64,000 nt of DNA from Pseudonocardia sp. (lineage in GTDB: Bacteria > Actinomycetota > Actinomycetes > Mycobacteriales > Pseudonocardiaceae). Below the pieces are notes generated by a model that was given only the letters and a program-made list of their open reading frames with translations, was not told the DNA's origin and made no database searches. Positions 56,307 to 64,000 of this stretch are shown here, in pieces. The translations under genes and the position numbers were made by a program. Within the stretch, counting starts at the first letter, position 1; each line of letters starts with the position of its first letter. The stretch spans positions 41,522-105,521 of the forward strand of contig JAOZVV010000196.1 in the NCBI GenBank assembly GCA_025869365.1, read 5' to 3'.

Positions 56307-59300
56307 ATGCCCAGAGAAACGATGCCCAGAGGAATCAGCACGGTCGAACGCGGCGTGGTCGATCACGGCTACCGGCTCGCGGACCGGTTCGACCGCGAGA
56401 GCGGGCGCGTCTACCTGACGGGCTGGGACGCGCTGGTGCGGCTCCCGCTGATGCAGCGCAGACGCGACGAGCTCGCCGGACTGAACACCGCGGGGTTCGT
56501 CTCCGGCTACCCCGGCTCCCCGCTGGGCGGGCTGGACTCCCTGTTCCGCTCGCAACGCGAGATGCTCGCCGAGCGGCACGTCCACTTCCAGCCGGGGCTG
56601 AACGAGGACCTCGCCGCGACGGCCGTGTGGGGCACCCAGCACGCGGGCGTCGGCGTCACGTCGCGCTACGAGGGCGTGTTCGGTCTCTGGTACGGCAAGG
56701 GGCCGGGCGTCGAACGTTCCACGGACGCCATGCGCACGGCCAACTTCCAGGGCGTCTCGAAACACGGCGGGGCGATCGCCCTGGCCGGGGACGACCACAA
56801 CGCGCGCAGCACCGTCACCGCGCAGCAGAGCGAGACGCTCTTCATCCACATGCACATGCCGATCCTCAACCCGGCGACCGTGCAGGACTACCTGGACTAC
56901 GGGCTCGCCGGCTGGGCGCTGTCGCGGTTCGCGGGCTCGTGGGTGGGCATGATCTGCCTCAACGACACCGCGGACAGCTCCGCCTCCGTCCTCGTCGATC
57001 CCGCCCGGCCGCACCTCGTCGTCCCGGCCGACGGGCCCGTCCTGCCCCCGTTCGGCACGCCCCGCCCCGGCGGCGGGGTCGCCGGAGCGGTGGGTCTGGA
57101 GCGGGAGATCCGCGGGGTGCGGCTGCCCGCGGCGCAGGCGTTCGTCCGGGCCAACGGGCTCGACCGTGTCGAGCTCGCCGGCGAGCGCCGCGGCACCGGA
57201 CGGCACGGCCTGGGCATCGTCGCCTCCGGCAAGGCCTTCCTGGACGTCCAGGAGGGGCTGGCCCGGCTCGGCCTGACCCCCGAGCGCGCCGCCGGCCTGG
57301 GCATCAGCGTCTACAAGGTCGCGATGCCGTGGCCGCTGGAGCCCGAGGGGATCCTGGAGTTCGCGGACGGGCTCGACGAGCTGCTCGTCGTCGAGCCGAA
57401 GCATCCCGTGATGGAGGACCAGATCGGCCGGCTGCTGCGGCAGGTCCCCCGCGACCGTCGCCCGGACCTGGTCGGCAAGACCGACGAGACCGGGCAGGCC
57501 CTCGTCCCCGAGGCCGGCGGGCTCGACGCGGTGGTGGTCTCGAAGGTGCTGCTGAAGCGGATCGAGCGGCTCGTCGACGATCCCGAGCTGGTCGCCTCGC
57601 TACGCCCGCGGGAGTCCTTGACGCTGCTCAGCGCGGGTCTCGGGGAGAAGCCGGGCCTGGTCCGCGCGGCCGGGTTCTGCTCCGGCTGCCCGCACAACAC
57701 GAGCACCCAGGTCCCCGACGGCAGCTTCGCCATCGGCGGCACCGGCTGCCACGGCATGGCGGGCGGGATGGGCGACCCGATGCGGCCCACCCGGTTCAAC
57801 GCGCACATGGGCGGCGAGGGCGCGTTGTGGATCGGCATGGCCCCCTTCGCGGACGAGGACCACGTCTTCCAGAACATGGGGGACGGCACGTACTCCCACT
57901 CCGGTGCGCTGGCGATCCGCGCGGCGATCGCCACGGGCACCACGATGACCTTCAAGATCCTGCTCAACGGCTACATCTCGATGACCGGCGGCCAGTCGAT
58001 CCCGGGCGGGCTGACGGCGCAGGCCGTCGCGGCGCAGGTGCTGGCCGAGGGGGCGCGCGAGGTCGTCGTGGTCAGCGACGACGTCGCGAAGTACCGCTCC
58101 GAGGCGCCGTTCCCGGCCGGGGTCTCGGTGCACGACCGCGACGAGCTCATCGCCGTCCAGGAACGGATCCGGACGGTCCCCGGCGTCACCGTGCTCGTGT
58201 ACGACCAGGCCTGCGCGGCCGAGCTGCGGCGCGAGCGCAAGCGTGGCAACGCCGTCGACCCGGACAAGCGGGTGATCATCAACGACGCCGTGTGCGAGGG
58301 CTGCGGGGACTGCAACGTGGCGTCCAACTGCATCTCCGTCGAGCCGCTGGACACCGACCTCGGCCGCAAGCGGACGATCAACCAGTCCAGCTGCAACAAG
58401 GACTTCAGCTGCCTGAGCGGCTACTGCCCCAGCTTCGTCACGCTCGAGGGGGCGACCCCGAGGCGGCGCGGCGGGAGCGGGGGCGGGACCCCGGCGCAGC
58501 TGCCCGTGGACCTGCCCGTGCCCGCGGTCGCGGACGCGAGCGGCGGGTACAACGTCCTGATCGGCGGCATCGGCGGCGGCGGCGTGCTCACCCTCGGTGC
58601 GCTCCTCGGGATGGCGGCGCACCTGGAGGGCAAGGCCGTCACCGTGCTCAACGAGTCCGGCCTCGCCCAGAAGAACGGCGCCGTGCAGAGCCACGTCCGC
58701 GTCTCCGCGGACCCGCGGGCCCAGCTCGCCGCCCGGATCGGCGAGCGCTCCGCGGACCTCGTGCTCGGGGCGGACATGGTGGTCGTGGCGGGCGCGGACC
58801 CGCTCGCCACGATGGACCGCGACCGCACGACGGCCGTGGTCAACGACCGGATCCAGCCGACCGTCGCGTTCGCCCGCAACGGCGCCCTCGACCTCTCCGG
58901 CGGCTCGATGGCCGGGACCCTGCGCCGGGCCACGGACGGGCGGGCGGACTTCGTCGACGCCGCCGGCCTCGCCACGGCGCTGATGGGCGACTCGATCTAC
59001 GCCAACCTGTTCCTGCTGGGCTACGCCGCGCAGAAGGGCCTGCTGCCCGTCGGCATCGGCGCCCTGGAGCAGGCGATCGAGATCAACGGGGTCGCCGTGG
59101 CCCGCAACCACGAGGCGCTGCGCTGGGGCCGCGTCGCCGCCCACGACCTCGCCGCGCTCCCGGCGGAGACGGCCGACGAGCCGCTCGTCGCGGAGGAGAC
59201 CGCCGCTCCGGAGCCGGTGACGGACCTGATCGCCCGGCGCCGCGCGTTCCTGGCCGCGTACCAGGACACCGCGTACGCCGCACGGTTCGAGCGGGCGCTG

Positions 59301-59864
59301 CAGCCGGTGCTGGCCGCCGAGCGGGAGCGGACCCCCGGGCACGACGAGCTGTCCCGCGCCGCCGTCGAGGGCCTGTTCAAGCTGATGTCCTACAAGGACG
59401 AGTACGAGGTCGCCCGGCTCTACACGACACCGGAGTTCCGGCGCCGGCTCGCCGAGGAGTTCGAGGGCTCGTTCACCTGGTCGGTCAACCTCGCGCCGCA
59501 GATCCTCAACCGCCGGGACTCCCGGACCGGCCGGGCGAAGAAGTGGGAGATCCCCTCGACGGTGATCATGCCGGCGTTCCGGGTGCTCGCCGGGGCCCGG
59601 CGGCTGCGCGGGACCAGGCTCGACGTGTTCGGGCGGACGGCGCACCGGCAGGCCGAACGCGCGCGGATCGGCGAGTACGAGCAGGTGCTCACCGAGATCG
59701 CGGCCCGGCTCGGTCCGGCCAACCACGGCGTCGCGGTGCAGCTGGCGGCGCTGCCGGACATGATCCGCGGCTACGACACGATCAAGGACGAGTCCGCGGC
59801 CCTGGCGAAGGAGAAGGAGGCCACGTTGCTCGACGAGCTGCGCGCCGCGGGGAGCCCGGCGTGA
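56307..59864 (+). CDS. Fused indolepyruvate-type 2-oxoacid:ferredoxin oxidoreductase
   Basis: A 1185-residue fused IorA/IorB-type enzyme that oxidatively decarboxylates 2-oxo acids to acyl-CoA using TPP and Fe-S clusters. Order: pyrimidine-binding domain with GYPGSPLGGLDSL (about 66-78) and QPGLNEDLAATAVWGTQ; TPP-binding domain with FCSGCPHNTSTQVPDG (about 455-470), MGGEGALWIG and NMGDGTYSHSGALAIRAA; 4Fe-4S segment CEGCGDCNVASNC (about 663-675) plus CNKDFSCLSGYC; gamma domain GGIGGGGVLTLGALLGMAAHLEG (about 753-775); and a C-terminal DUF6537-like domain. Start ATG 56307, or 56322 in a short repeat. Substrate may be an aromatic or branched 2-oxo acid. Confidence 0.92.
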   Translation: MPRETMPRGISTVERGVVDHGYRLADRFDRESGRVYLTGWDALVRLPLMQRRRDELAGLNTAGFVSGYPGSPLGGLDSLFRSQREMLAERHVHFQPGLNEDLAATAVWGTQHAGVGVTSRYEGVFGLWYGKGPGVERSTDAMRTANFQGVSKHGGAIALAGDDHNARSTVTAQQSETLFIHMHMPILNPATVQDYLDYGLAGWALSRFAGSWVGMICLNDTADSSASVLVDPARPHLVVPADGPVLPPFGTPRPGGGVAGAVGLEREIRGVRLPAAQAFVRANGLDRVELAGERRGTGRHGLGIVASGKAFLDVQEGLARLGLTPERAAGLGISVYKVAMPWPLEPEGILEFADGLDELLVVEPKHPVMEDQIGRLLRQVPRDRRPDLVGKTDETGQALVPEAGGLDAVVVSKVLLKRIERLVDDPELVASLRPRESLTLLSAGLGEKPGLVRAAGFCSGCPHNTSTQVPDGSFAIGGTGCHGMAGGMGDPMRPTRFNAHMGGEGALWIGMAPFADEDHVFQNMGDGTYSHSGALAIRAAIATGTTMTFKILLNGYISMTGGQSIPGGLTAQAVAAQVLAEGAREVVVVSDDVAKYRSEAPFPAGVSVHDRDELIAVQERIRTVPGVTVLVYDQACAAELRRERKRGNAVDPDKRVIINDAVCEGCGDCNVASNCISVEPLDTDLGRKRTINQSSCNKDFSCLSGYCPSFVTLEGATPRRRGGSGGGTPAQLPVDLPVPAVADASGGYNVLIGGIGGGGVLTLGALLGMAAHLEGKAVTVLNESGLAQKNGAVQSHVRVSADPRAQLAARIGERSADLVLGADMVVVAGADPLATMDRDRTTAVVNDRIQPTVAFARNGALDLSGGSMAGTLRRATDGRADFVDAAGLATALMGDSIYANLFLLGYAAQKGLLPVGIGALEQAIEINGVAVARNHEALRWGRVAAHDLAALPAETADEPLVAEETAAPEPVTDLIARRRAFLAAYQDTAYAARFERALQPVLAAERERTPGHDELSRAAVEGLFKLMSYKDEYEVARLYTTPEFRRRLAEEFEGSFTWSVNLAPQILNRRDSRTGRAKKWEIPSTVIMPAFRVLAGARRLRGTRLDVFGRTAHRQAERARIGEYEQVLTEIAARLGPANHGVAVQLAALPDMIRGYDTIKDESAALAKEKEATLLDELRAAGSPA

Positions 59865-60325
59865 TCCTGCACATCGACCACCTCGGCCTGGTCGCCCGCT
59901 CCTACGACGAGGCCGCGGACCTGCTCCTCGGCACGTTCGGCCTCGTCCTCGACGACGGCCGCAACCCCGAGCCCGACGTGATCTACATGGCCCGGGAGAA
60001 CGCGGACATCTACTTCGTGAAGGTCGGCGGGGGCGAGACCCGCATCGAGCTGCTGCTGCCCCGCGACGCCTCCGGCGGGATGGGGCGCTGGCTGCAGAAG
60101 CGCGGGCCGAGCGTCCACCACATCGCCTTCATGGTCGACGACGTGGCGCTGCACTCCGCGGAGCTGCGGGACAAGGGGCTGCGGCAGATCGATCTCGGGC
60201 CGGACGCGGCGGCGGCGTTCTTCCAGCCGAAGGACACGATGGGCATCCTCACCGAGCTGGTCGACGTCCGGACGATGGACCGGCTGCACGAGACGGCACG
60301 ACCGGGAGGCGCTAGGGTCGACTAG
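59861..60325 (+). CDS. VOC-family protein, methylmalonyl-CoA-epimerase-like
   Basis: A 154-residue vicinal-oxygen-chelate protein. HIDHLGLVARSYDEAADLL at the start, FVKVGGGETRIELLLP in the middle, VHHIAFMVDDVALHSAELRDKGLRQID, and FFQPKDTMGILTELVDV at the end carry the His/Glu metal ligands expected for epimerases (His near residues 6 and 87, Glu at the end strands). GTG 59861 overlaps the stop of the oxidoreductase (GTGA). It could epimerise an acyl-CoA at C2 or act as a dioxygenase; in an alpha-oxidation setting an epimerase would be useful for branched chains. Confidence 0.85.
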   Translation: MILHIDHLGLVARSYDEAADLLLGTFGLVLDDGRNPEPDVIYMARENADIYFVKVGGGETRIELLLPRDASGGMGRWLQKRGPSVHHIAFMVDDVALHSAELRDKGLRQIDLGPDAAAAFFQPKDTMGILTELVDVRTMDRLHETARPGGARVD

Positions 60326-60356
60326 TCGTCAGTCAGCTCACCACGGAGGTGTACCG

Positions 60357-61052
60357 GTGCGTGCAGTCGTGCTGTCCGGGGGGCTCACCCACGACTTCCC
60401 CGCCACCACCGCGTGTCTCGCCGGCCTCCTGGAGGACGCCGGGCTCGAGGTCGACGTCCACACCGGCACCACCGGGGTGGACTCGGCCCTCGAGGCCCTC
60501 CCCGGCGCCGCCCTGTTCGTCGTCAACGCCCTGCGCTGGACGATGACCGGGGACGGGACCCCCGACCGGTACCGCGAGCGGGCGGACGAGGAGGGCGCGA
60601 GCCCGTCCGCGGCCGCCCGGGCCGCCCTCGCCGCCCACCTGGGATCGGGCGGCGGCGTCCTCGGCATGCACACCGCCGCCCTCTGCTTCGACGACTGGCC
60701 CGGCTGGGGCGAGACGCTGGGCGGCGCGTGGGAGTGGGGGCACTCGAACCACCCGCCGCTGGGCCCCGAGGTCCGGGTGTCCGTCGGCGCCGAGCATCCG
60801 CTGGTCACCGGCCTGGACGACTTCACGATCGTCGACGAGGTGTACGGCGACCTCCGGTACGCGCCGGGTGTCACCGGGCTGCTCACCGCCCCGCAGCCGG
60901 GCGGCGCCGTGCCGCAGCCCCTGCTCTGGGCCCGCGACCACGGCGGCGGCCGGGTGGTCTACGACGCGCTGGGCCACCACCCGCCGTCCTACGACGTCCC
61001 GGCGCACCGCGAGATCGTCCGCCGGGCGATCCGCTGGACGACGAGCGGCTGA
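60357..61052 (+). CDS. ThuA-like trehalose-utilisation-fold protein
   Basis: A 231-residue class I glutamine-amidotransferase-like protein of the ThuA family: VVLSGGLTHDFPATTACLAGLLEDAGLEVDVHT (about 4-36), LGSGGGVLGMHTAALCFDDWPGWGETLGGAWEWGHSNHPPLG (about 95-136), HPLVTGLDDFTIVDEVY, and VVYDALGHHPPSYDVPAHREIVRRAIRW. ThuA members hydrolyse or modify sugars, or have unknown roles. Start GTG 60357 after CGGAGG. It lies 31 bases after the VOC gene and may belong to the same transcript or have its own promoter (motif TAGTCGTCAGT at 60323). Confidence 0.82.
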   Translation: MRAVVLSGGLTHDFPATTACLAGLLEDAGLEVDVHTGTTGVDSALEALPGAALFVVNALRWTMTGDGTPDRYRERADEEGASPSAAARAALAAHLGSGGGVLGMHTAALCFDDWPGWGETLGGAWEWGHSNHPPLGPEVRVSVGAEHPLVTGLDDFTIVDEVYGDLRYAPGVTGLLTAPQPGGAVPQPLLWARDHGGGRVVYDALGHHPPSYDVPAHREIVRRAIRWTTSG

Positions 61053-61228
61053 GCCGCATGCGCCCCCTCTCCGCCGGGACCGTGCCGGACCCGGCGCCCG
61101 CGGACGTCGAGCGGGTGCGCCGGGTTCCCGGCGGGCGGGATGCGGCCGGGCACGGGGCCCACGGGAGCGGGCGGAACTGATCAGGACCGCGGCCGAGGCG
61201 GTCGTGGGGACGAGCGGGAGGAACTGAC
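61053..61228 (+). other. Possible gene remnant between ThuA and SDR genes
   Basis: From ATG 61058 a 40-codon frame reads MRPLSAGTVPDPAPADVERVRRVPG and stops at 61180. In another frame RAELIRTAAEAVVGTSGRN ends at 61227. GAGCGGGCGGAACTGA (61165-61180) is repeated with one change as GAGCGGGAGGAACTGA (61212-61227). Probably the relics of a small lost gene or a local duplication; no family recognised. Confidence 0.25.
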
Positions 61229-61988
61229 GTGGGGCGTGCGGTCGAGGAGATGTCGGTGCTGGTCACCGGCGGCGGATCCGGGATCGGCGAGGCGGTCGTC
61301 CACCGGCTCGCCGCGGCCGGTGCGCGGGTGACGCTCGCCGGGCGGCGCGCGGAGAAGGTCGCGGCCGTCGCGGAGGCCGCCGGCGCGCGGGGGGGTCGTC
61401 GGGGACGTCACGTCCGCGGCGGACCGGCAGGCGATGGTCGACGCCGCCGTCGCCCACGGCGGCGGGATCGACGCCGTCGTCCACGGGGCCGGGAACATGT
61501 ACCGCGGCCAGCTGGCGGAGCTGACCGAGCAGGGCCTGCACGACGTGTTCGCGTCCAACACGATCGGCCCGATGCTGCTCACCGGGCTCGCCCTGCCCCA
61601 CCTGCGGGAACGCCGGGGAGCGGTGATCTTCTTCGGCTCCGTGCACACCCAGCGGGCGTTCCCCGGGGCCTCCCCCTACGCCGCCACGAAGGGCGCACTG
61701 GAGACGCTCACCGGGGTGCTCGCGGCCGAGCTCGGGCCGCAGGGCATCCGCGTGAGCTGCGTCCGGCCGGGCGGCGTGCTCACCGAGATCAACCAGCGCG
61801 CCGGGATCTTCGACGACGCGACCGCCGCCGCCCGGATGGAGTCCCTCGGCCCGGCGCACGCGCTGGGCCGGCCCGGGACCACCGACGAGGTGGCCGAGTC
61901 CGTCCAGTACCTGCTGACCGCGGAGTGGGCCACCGGTGCCGTCCTGACCATCGACGGCGGGCTCGGCCTCGGGGTGACCAACGCCTGA
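61229..61988 (+). pseudogene. Short-chain dehydrogenase with a +1 frameshift
   Basis: SDR-family NAD(P)-dependent oxidoreductase of about 252 residues, split by one extra G in a run of seven (61389-61395). From GTG 61229 (GGGAGGAA upstream) the frame gives the cofactor site VLVTGGGSGIGEAVVHRLAAAGARVTLAGRR. Removing one G continues as VVGDVTS..., then the second frame holds VVHGAGNMYRGQL, the active site with Ser in FFGSVH and Tyr-x3-Lys in SPYAATKGALE, and the end AVLTIDGGLGLGVTNA. All catalytic parts are present, so this may be a sequencing error, recent mutation or slippage. Confidence 0.8.
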
Positions 61989-62007
61989 CCGGGTCCGGCG
62001 GACGGCG

Positions 62008-62895
62008 TCAGCTGCTGCCCCGCCGGCCCCGGCGCGGTGGGGTGGTGGCCCCGGCCAGGCCCCGCAGGAGGGCCGCGGGGATGCCGTGGTCCGCGCGCAG
62101 GCGGCGCAGGGCCGGGTCCGACGTCCAGAACGACTCGAAGTCGTCCGGTGCGAACTTCTCGGCGATCAGGTGCATCGCGATGTCGTGCCGCACGTACTCG
62201 ACCGCGACGAGGACGACGGCCGGGTCGTCCGTGTAGACGCCCCAGGCGTCGCCGTTCACGACCCCGCCGATCACGGCCTGCTCCCGGTCCGCGGAGACCA
62301 CCAGCAGGCGGCAGCCGAGGTTCTCCAGCACCACCTCGGGCGTCGAGAAGCGGTGCGGGGTGGTGGTGCCGACCGGGTCCGGGTCCTCGCCGAAGGACAC
62401 GACGGACACGTCCACGCCCTCGCTCTCGGCGCGCCGCACGACCGGCTTGAGCGGGCCGATCTCGGCGGGCCAGCCGGAGAGGAACAGGTCCGTGCGGGCC
62501 GCGGCGACGACGTCCTCGGCCCGGGCCAGCAGCGACGCGCGATCGGTCAGGTTGTGCACGAGGCGGACCTGCGGCGGGGACTCGACCTCGGGGAGCGCGT
62601 CGCGCAGGGCGTCGATCGACGCGTCGAACTCGCGACGCATCCGGTCCAGCAGGGCGGACGGCGGTAGCGAGATGTACCCGACGCTCGCCTCACCGGCCCT
62701 GACCTCGTAGGCCGCCCCCCGGCCGACGAGCTTGCCGAGGGTCTCGTAGACGGTGCTGCGGGGCACACCCGAACGCTTCGCGACCTCGTAGCCGTTGAGC
62801 GGGGTCCCCGCGGCGATCAGGGCCACGTAGGCCTTCGCCTCGTACCCGGACATCCCGAGGCGCTGCAGCTCGGAGATCACGCTCTGCTGGGACAT
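62008..62895 (-). CDS. TrmB-family transcriptional regulator
   Basis: A 295-residue regulator. N-terminal winged helix: LQRLGMSGYEAKAYVALIAAGTPLNGYEVAKRSGVPRSTVYETLGKLVGRGAAYEVRAGEASVGYISLPP (about 10-80), typical of TrmB. A coiled segment follows (MRREFDASIDALRDALPEVE), then a C-terminal PLD-like effector domain (TDLFLSGWPAEIGPLKPVVRRAESEGVDVSVVSFGEDP). TrmB regulators often sense sugars or nucleotides. Start ATG 62895. It lies between the two SDR genes and may control the 60357-64000 group. Confidence 0.88.
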   Translation of the reverse strand: MSQQSVISELQRLGMSGYEAKAYVALIAAGTPLNGYEVAKRSGVPRSTVYETLGKLVGRGAAYEVRAGEASVGYISLPPSALLDRMRREFDASIDALRDALPEVESPPQVRLVHNLTDRASLLARAEDVVAAARTDLFLSGWPAEIGPLKPVVRRAESEGVDVSVVSFGEDPDPVGTTTPHRFSTPEVVLENLGCRLLVVSADREQAVIGGVVNGDAWGVYTDDPAVVLVAVEYVRHDIAMHLIAEKFAPDDFESFWTSDPALRRLRADHGIPAALLRGLAGATTPPRRGRRGSS

Positions 62896-62917
62896 GGCGT
62901 CATCGTCGCACCCGGGG

Positions 62918-63715
62918 TCAGCCCTCGCTGCGGCCCATCGGGTCCACGCCCACCGAGTCCACGCTCCGGGGGCGGGGCATCGCGTTGAGCGCGCTCTTGG
63001 TGATCCCGCCGTCCACCGCGATCCGCTGGCCCGTCACGTACGCGGCCTTGTCCGAGGCGAGGAACAGCACCGTCTCGGCCACGTCCTCGGCGGAGCCGAG
63101 GCGGCCCAACGGCACCCGGCCGGAGCGCAGGCGCCTGACCTCGGGATCGGCGTAGATGGCGTCGGACATCCCGGCGTTGATCAGCCCGGGCGCGACGGCG
63201 TTCACCCGCACCCCGCCCGACGCCCACTCCAGGGCCATGTGCTCGGTGAGCATCAGGAGCCCGGCCTTCGACGCGGTGTAGGCGCCGGCGTTGGGGGCCG
63301 CGGAGAGGCCGTTGACGGAGGCGATGTTGACGATCGACCCGCCGCCCGCGGCGATCATGCGGGCGGCCACCGTCCGCGCGACGAGGAAGGCCCCGGTCAG
63401 GTTCACGTCGAGGGCGAGCCGCCAGTCCGCCGCGGACAGGTCCAGCAGCGGGCCGAACCTCACCAGCCCGGCGTTGTTGACCAGCAGGGACGGCGCATCC
63501 GGCACCATCGCGGCCGCGGCGCGCACCGACTCCTCGTCCGTGACGTCCACGCGGACGGGCACGCACGCGTCCCCGAGGGACTCCGCGACCGCCCGCACGG
63601 CCTTCTCGTCGACGTCCCAGGCGGCGACCCGGTAGCCCTCCTTCACCGCGTGCTCGGCGATGACGGCTCCGATGCCGTTACCCGCCCCGGTGACCACGGC
63701 CCACTTCGTCGTCAC
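62918..63715 (-). CDS. Short-chain dehydrogenase/reductase (SDR)
   Basis: A 265-residue classical SDR. Cofactor site AVVTGAGNGIGAVIAEHAVKEGYRVAAWDVDEKAV (about 6-40; Asp after the second strand favours NAD+), LLVNNAGLVRFGPLLDL (about 85-101), catalytic Ser in IVNIASVNG, and Tyr-x3-Lys in AGAYTASKAGLLM (about 150-162). The C-terminus has TGQRIAVDGGITKSALNAMPRPRSVDSVGVDPMG, longer than usual by ~20. Start GTG 63715 after GGGGGACA. Downstream of it on the same strand is the TrmB gene, 22 bases away. Confidence 0.9.
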   Translation of the reverse strand: MTTKWAVVTGAGNGIGAVIAEHAVKEGYRVAAWDVDEKAVRAVAESLGDACVPVRVDVTDEESVRAAAAMVPDAPSLLVNNAGLVRFGPLLDLSAADWRLALDVNLTGAFLVARTVAARMIAAGGGSIVNIASVNGLSAAPNAGAYTASKAGLLMLTEHMALEWASGGVRVNAVAPGLINAGMSDAIYADPEVRRLRSGRVPLGRLGSAEDVAETVLFLASDKAAYVTGQRIAVDGGITKSALNAMPRPRSVDSVGVDPMGRSEG

Positions 63716-63864
63716 TGCTGTCCCCCCGTCGTCGAACCCGGCCGGGACACCAGCGGTCCGCCCGGGCGGCGTTGGCCCGGTAACGACGCTACTGCGCGAC
63801 GTGCGGACCCGTCCAGCGCCTCGCGACCCGGACACGGACGTGTCAAACTGTGACCCGACCCGGG

Positions 63865-63885
63865 TAGTCGTCAGTGCGCTGACGC
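63865..63885. promoter_or_regulatory. TAGTCGTCAGT motif with inverted repeat
   Basis: TAGTCGTCAGT (63865-63875), running into GTCAG-TGCG-CTGAC (63870-63883), 48 bases before the amidohydrolase start. The same 11-mer stands at 60323-60333 before the ThuA-like gene. Possible site for the TrmB-type regulator. Confidence 0.3.
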
Positions 63886-63930
63886 ACATTCAGCGGGAGC
63901 ACGTCCCGCGGAGCCAGTCGAGGAGGGGCC

Positions 63931-64000
63931 GTGACGGACGGAATCCTGATCAGCGGCGGCAAGGTCGTCGACGGGACGGGTGCACCGGCGCGGGCGGGTG
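63931..64000 (+). CDS. Amidohydrolase, 5' end only (D-aminoacylase-like)
   Basis: Only 23 codons are in the window. GTG 63931 follows a strong AGGAGGGG site. TDGILISGGKVVDGTGAPARAG is the typical first beta-sandwich strand pair of amidohydrolases, especially N-acyl-D-amino-acid deacylases (xx-I-x-GG-x-V-x-DG-T-G-x-P). Metal-site residues lie beyond the window. Divergent from the SDR at 63715. Confidence 0.7.
   Translation, partial: MTDGILISGGKVVDGTGAPARAG

Noticed and set aside
1..64000. tRNA, rRNA, integrase, transposase or prophage genes
   Set aside because: Looked for on both strands and not found; the only mobile-like element is the pair of 56-bp hairpins.

Overview
The window is very GC-rich DNA from a free-living actinomycete. 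Strong third-position G/C bias, frequent GTG starts, 4-base ATGA/GTGA overlaps, an Ltp-type thiolase with its DUF35 partner, an ECF42 sigma factor with its DGPF protein, and several CaiB-type CoA transferases all fit the Pseudonocardiaceae. Pseudonocardia is my best guess, by inference only. I see no rRNA or tRNA gene, CRISPR array, insertion sequence or prophage.

Layout. 1-6988 holds housekeeping and stress genes: the start of zwf, two small coupled genes, an HxlR regulator divergent from a drug exporter, a monooxygenase-fold protein, a cold-shock protein, and an OhrR-type regulator with pirin. 7003-13675 is a first acyl-CoA cassette: a twin-domain CaiB protein converging on a tetR / HpaB-family flavoprotein / small 3-Cys protein / CoA ligase operon controlled by two palindromes. 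13901-26391 is mixed metabolism: a GlsB-type membrane protein, two GNATs, a group-D flavoprotein, a nitrilase with a flavin monooxygenase, a methyltransferase, an exporter, a DegT aminotransferase, a saccharopine-dehydrogenase-like protein, and thiolase/DUF35. 26465-28798 is an ECF42 sigma operon preceded by a triplicated TGTCGA box. 28879-41916 carries transport and regulation genes: TAXI lipoprotein, amino-acid permease, cNMP/CBS/DUF294 protein, MFS, RNase HI, Dps, GAF-SpoIIE phosphatase, FetB-like protein, and an RsbW-like kinase.

42004-60325 is the most interesting part. A minus-strand operon (binding protein, two permeases, two ATPases, a FlK-like thioesterase, a thioesterase-PhyH dioxygenase fusion, TetR) is separated by 1.1 kb from a plus-strand operon (second twin CaiB, Ldh2-type 2-hydroxyacid dehydrogenase, enoyl-CoA hydratase, second 3-Cys small protein, broken CoA ligase, fused indolepyruvate-type ferredoxin oxidoreductase, VOC protein). 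Read together these could carry out an acyl alpha-oxidation: CoA activation, 2-hydroxylation, hydrolysis, oxidation to a 2-oxo acid, and oxidative decarboxylation to an acyl-CoA one carbon shorter. This pathway is inference. 60357-64000 continues with a ThuA-like protein, two short-chain dehydrogenases (one frameshifted), a TrmB-type regulator and the start of an amidohydrolase.

The translation-initiation region of the second permease gene (47453-47576) is triplicated as a 38-bp repeat. This makes a chain of three start-stop-coupled minicistrons.
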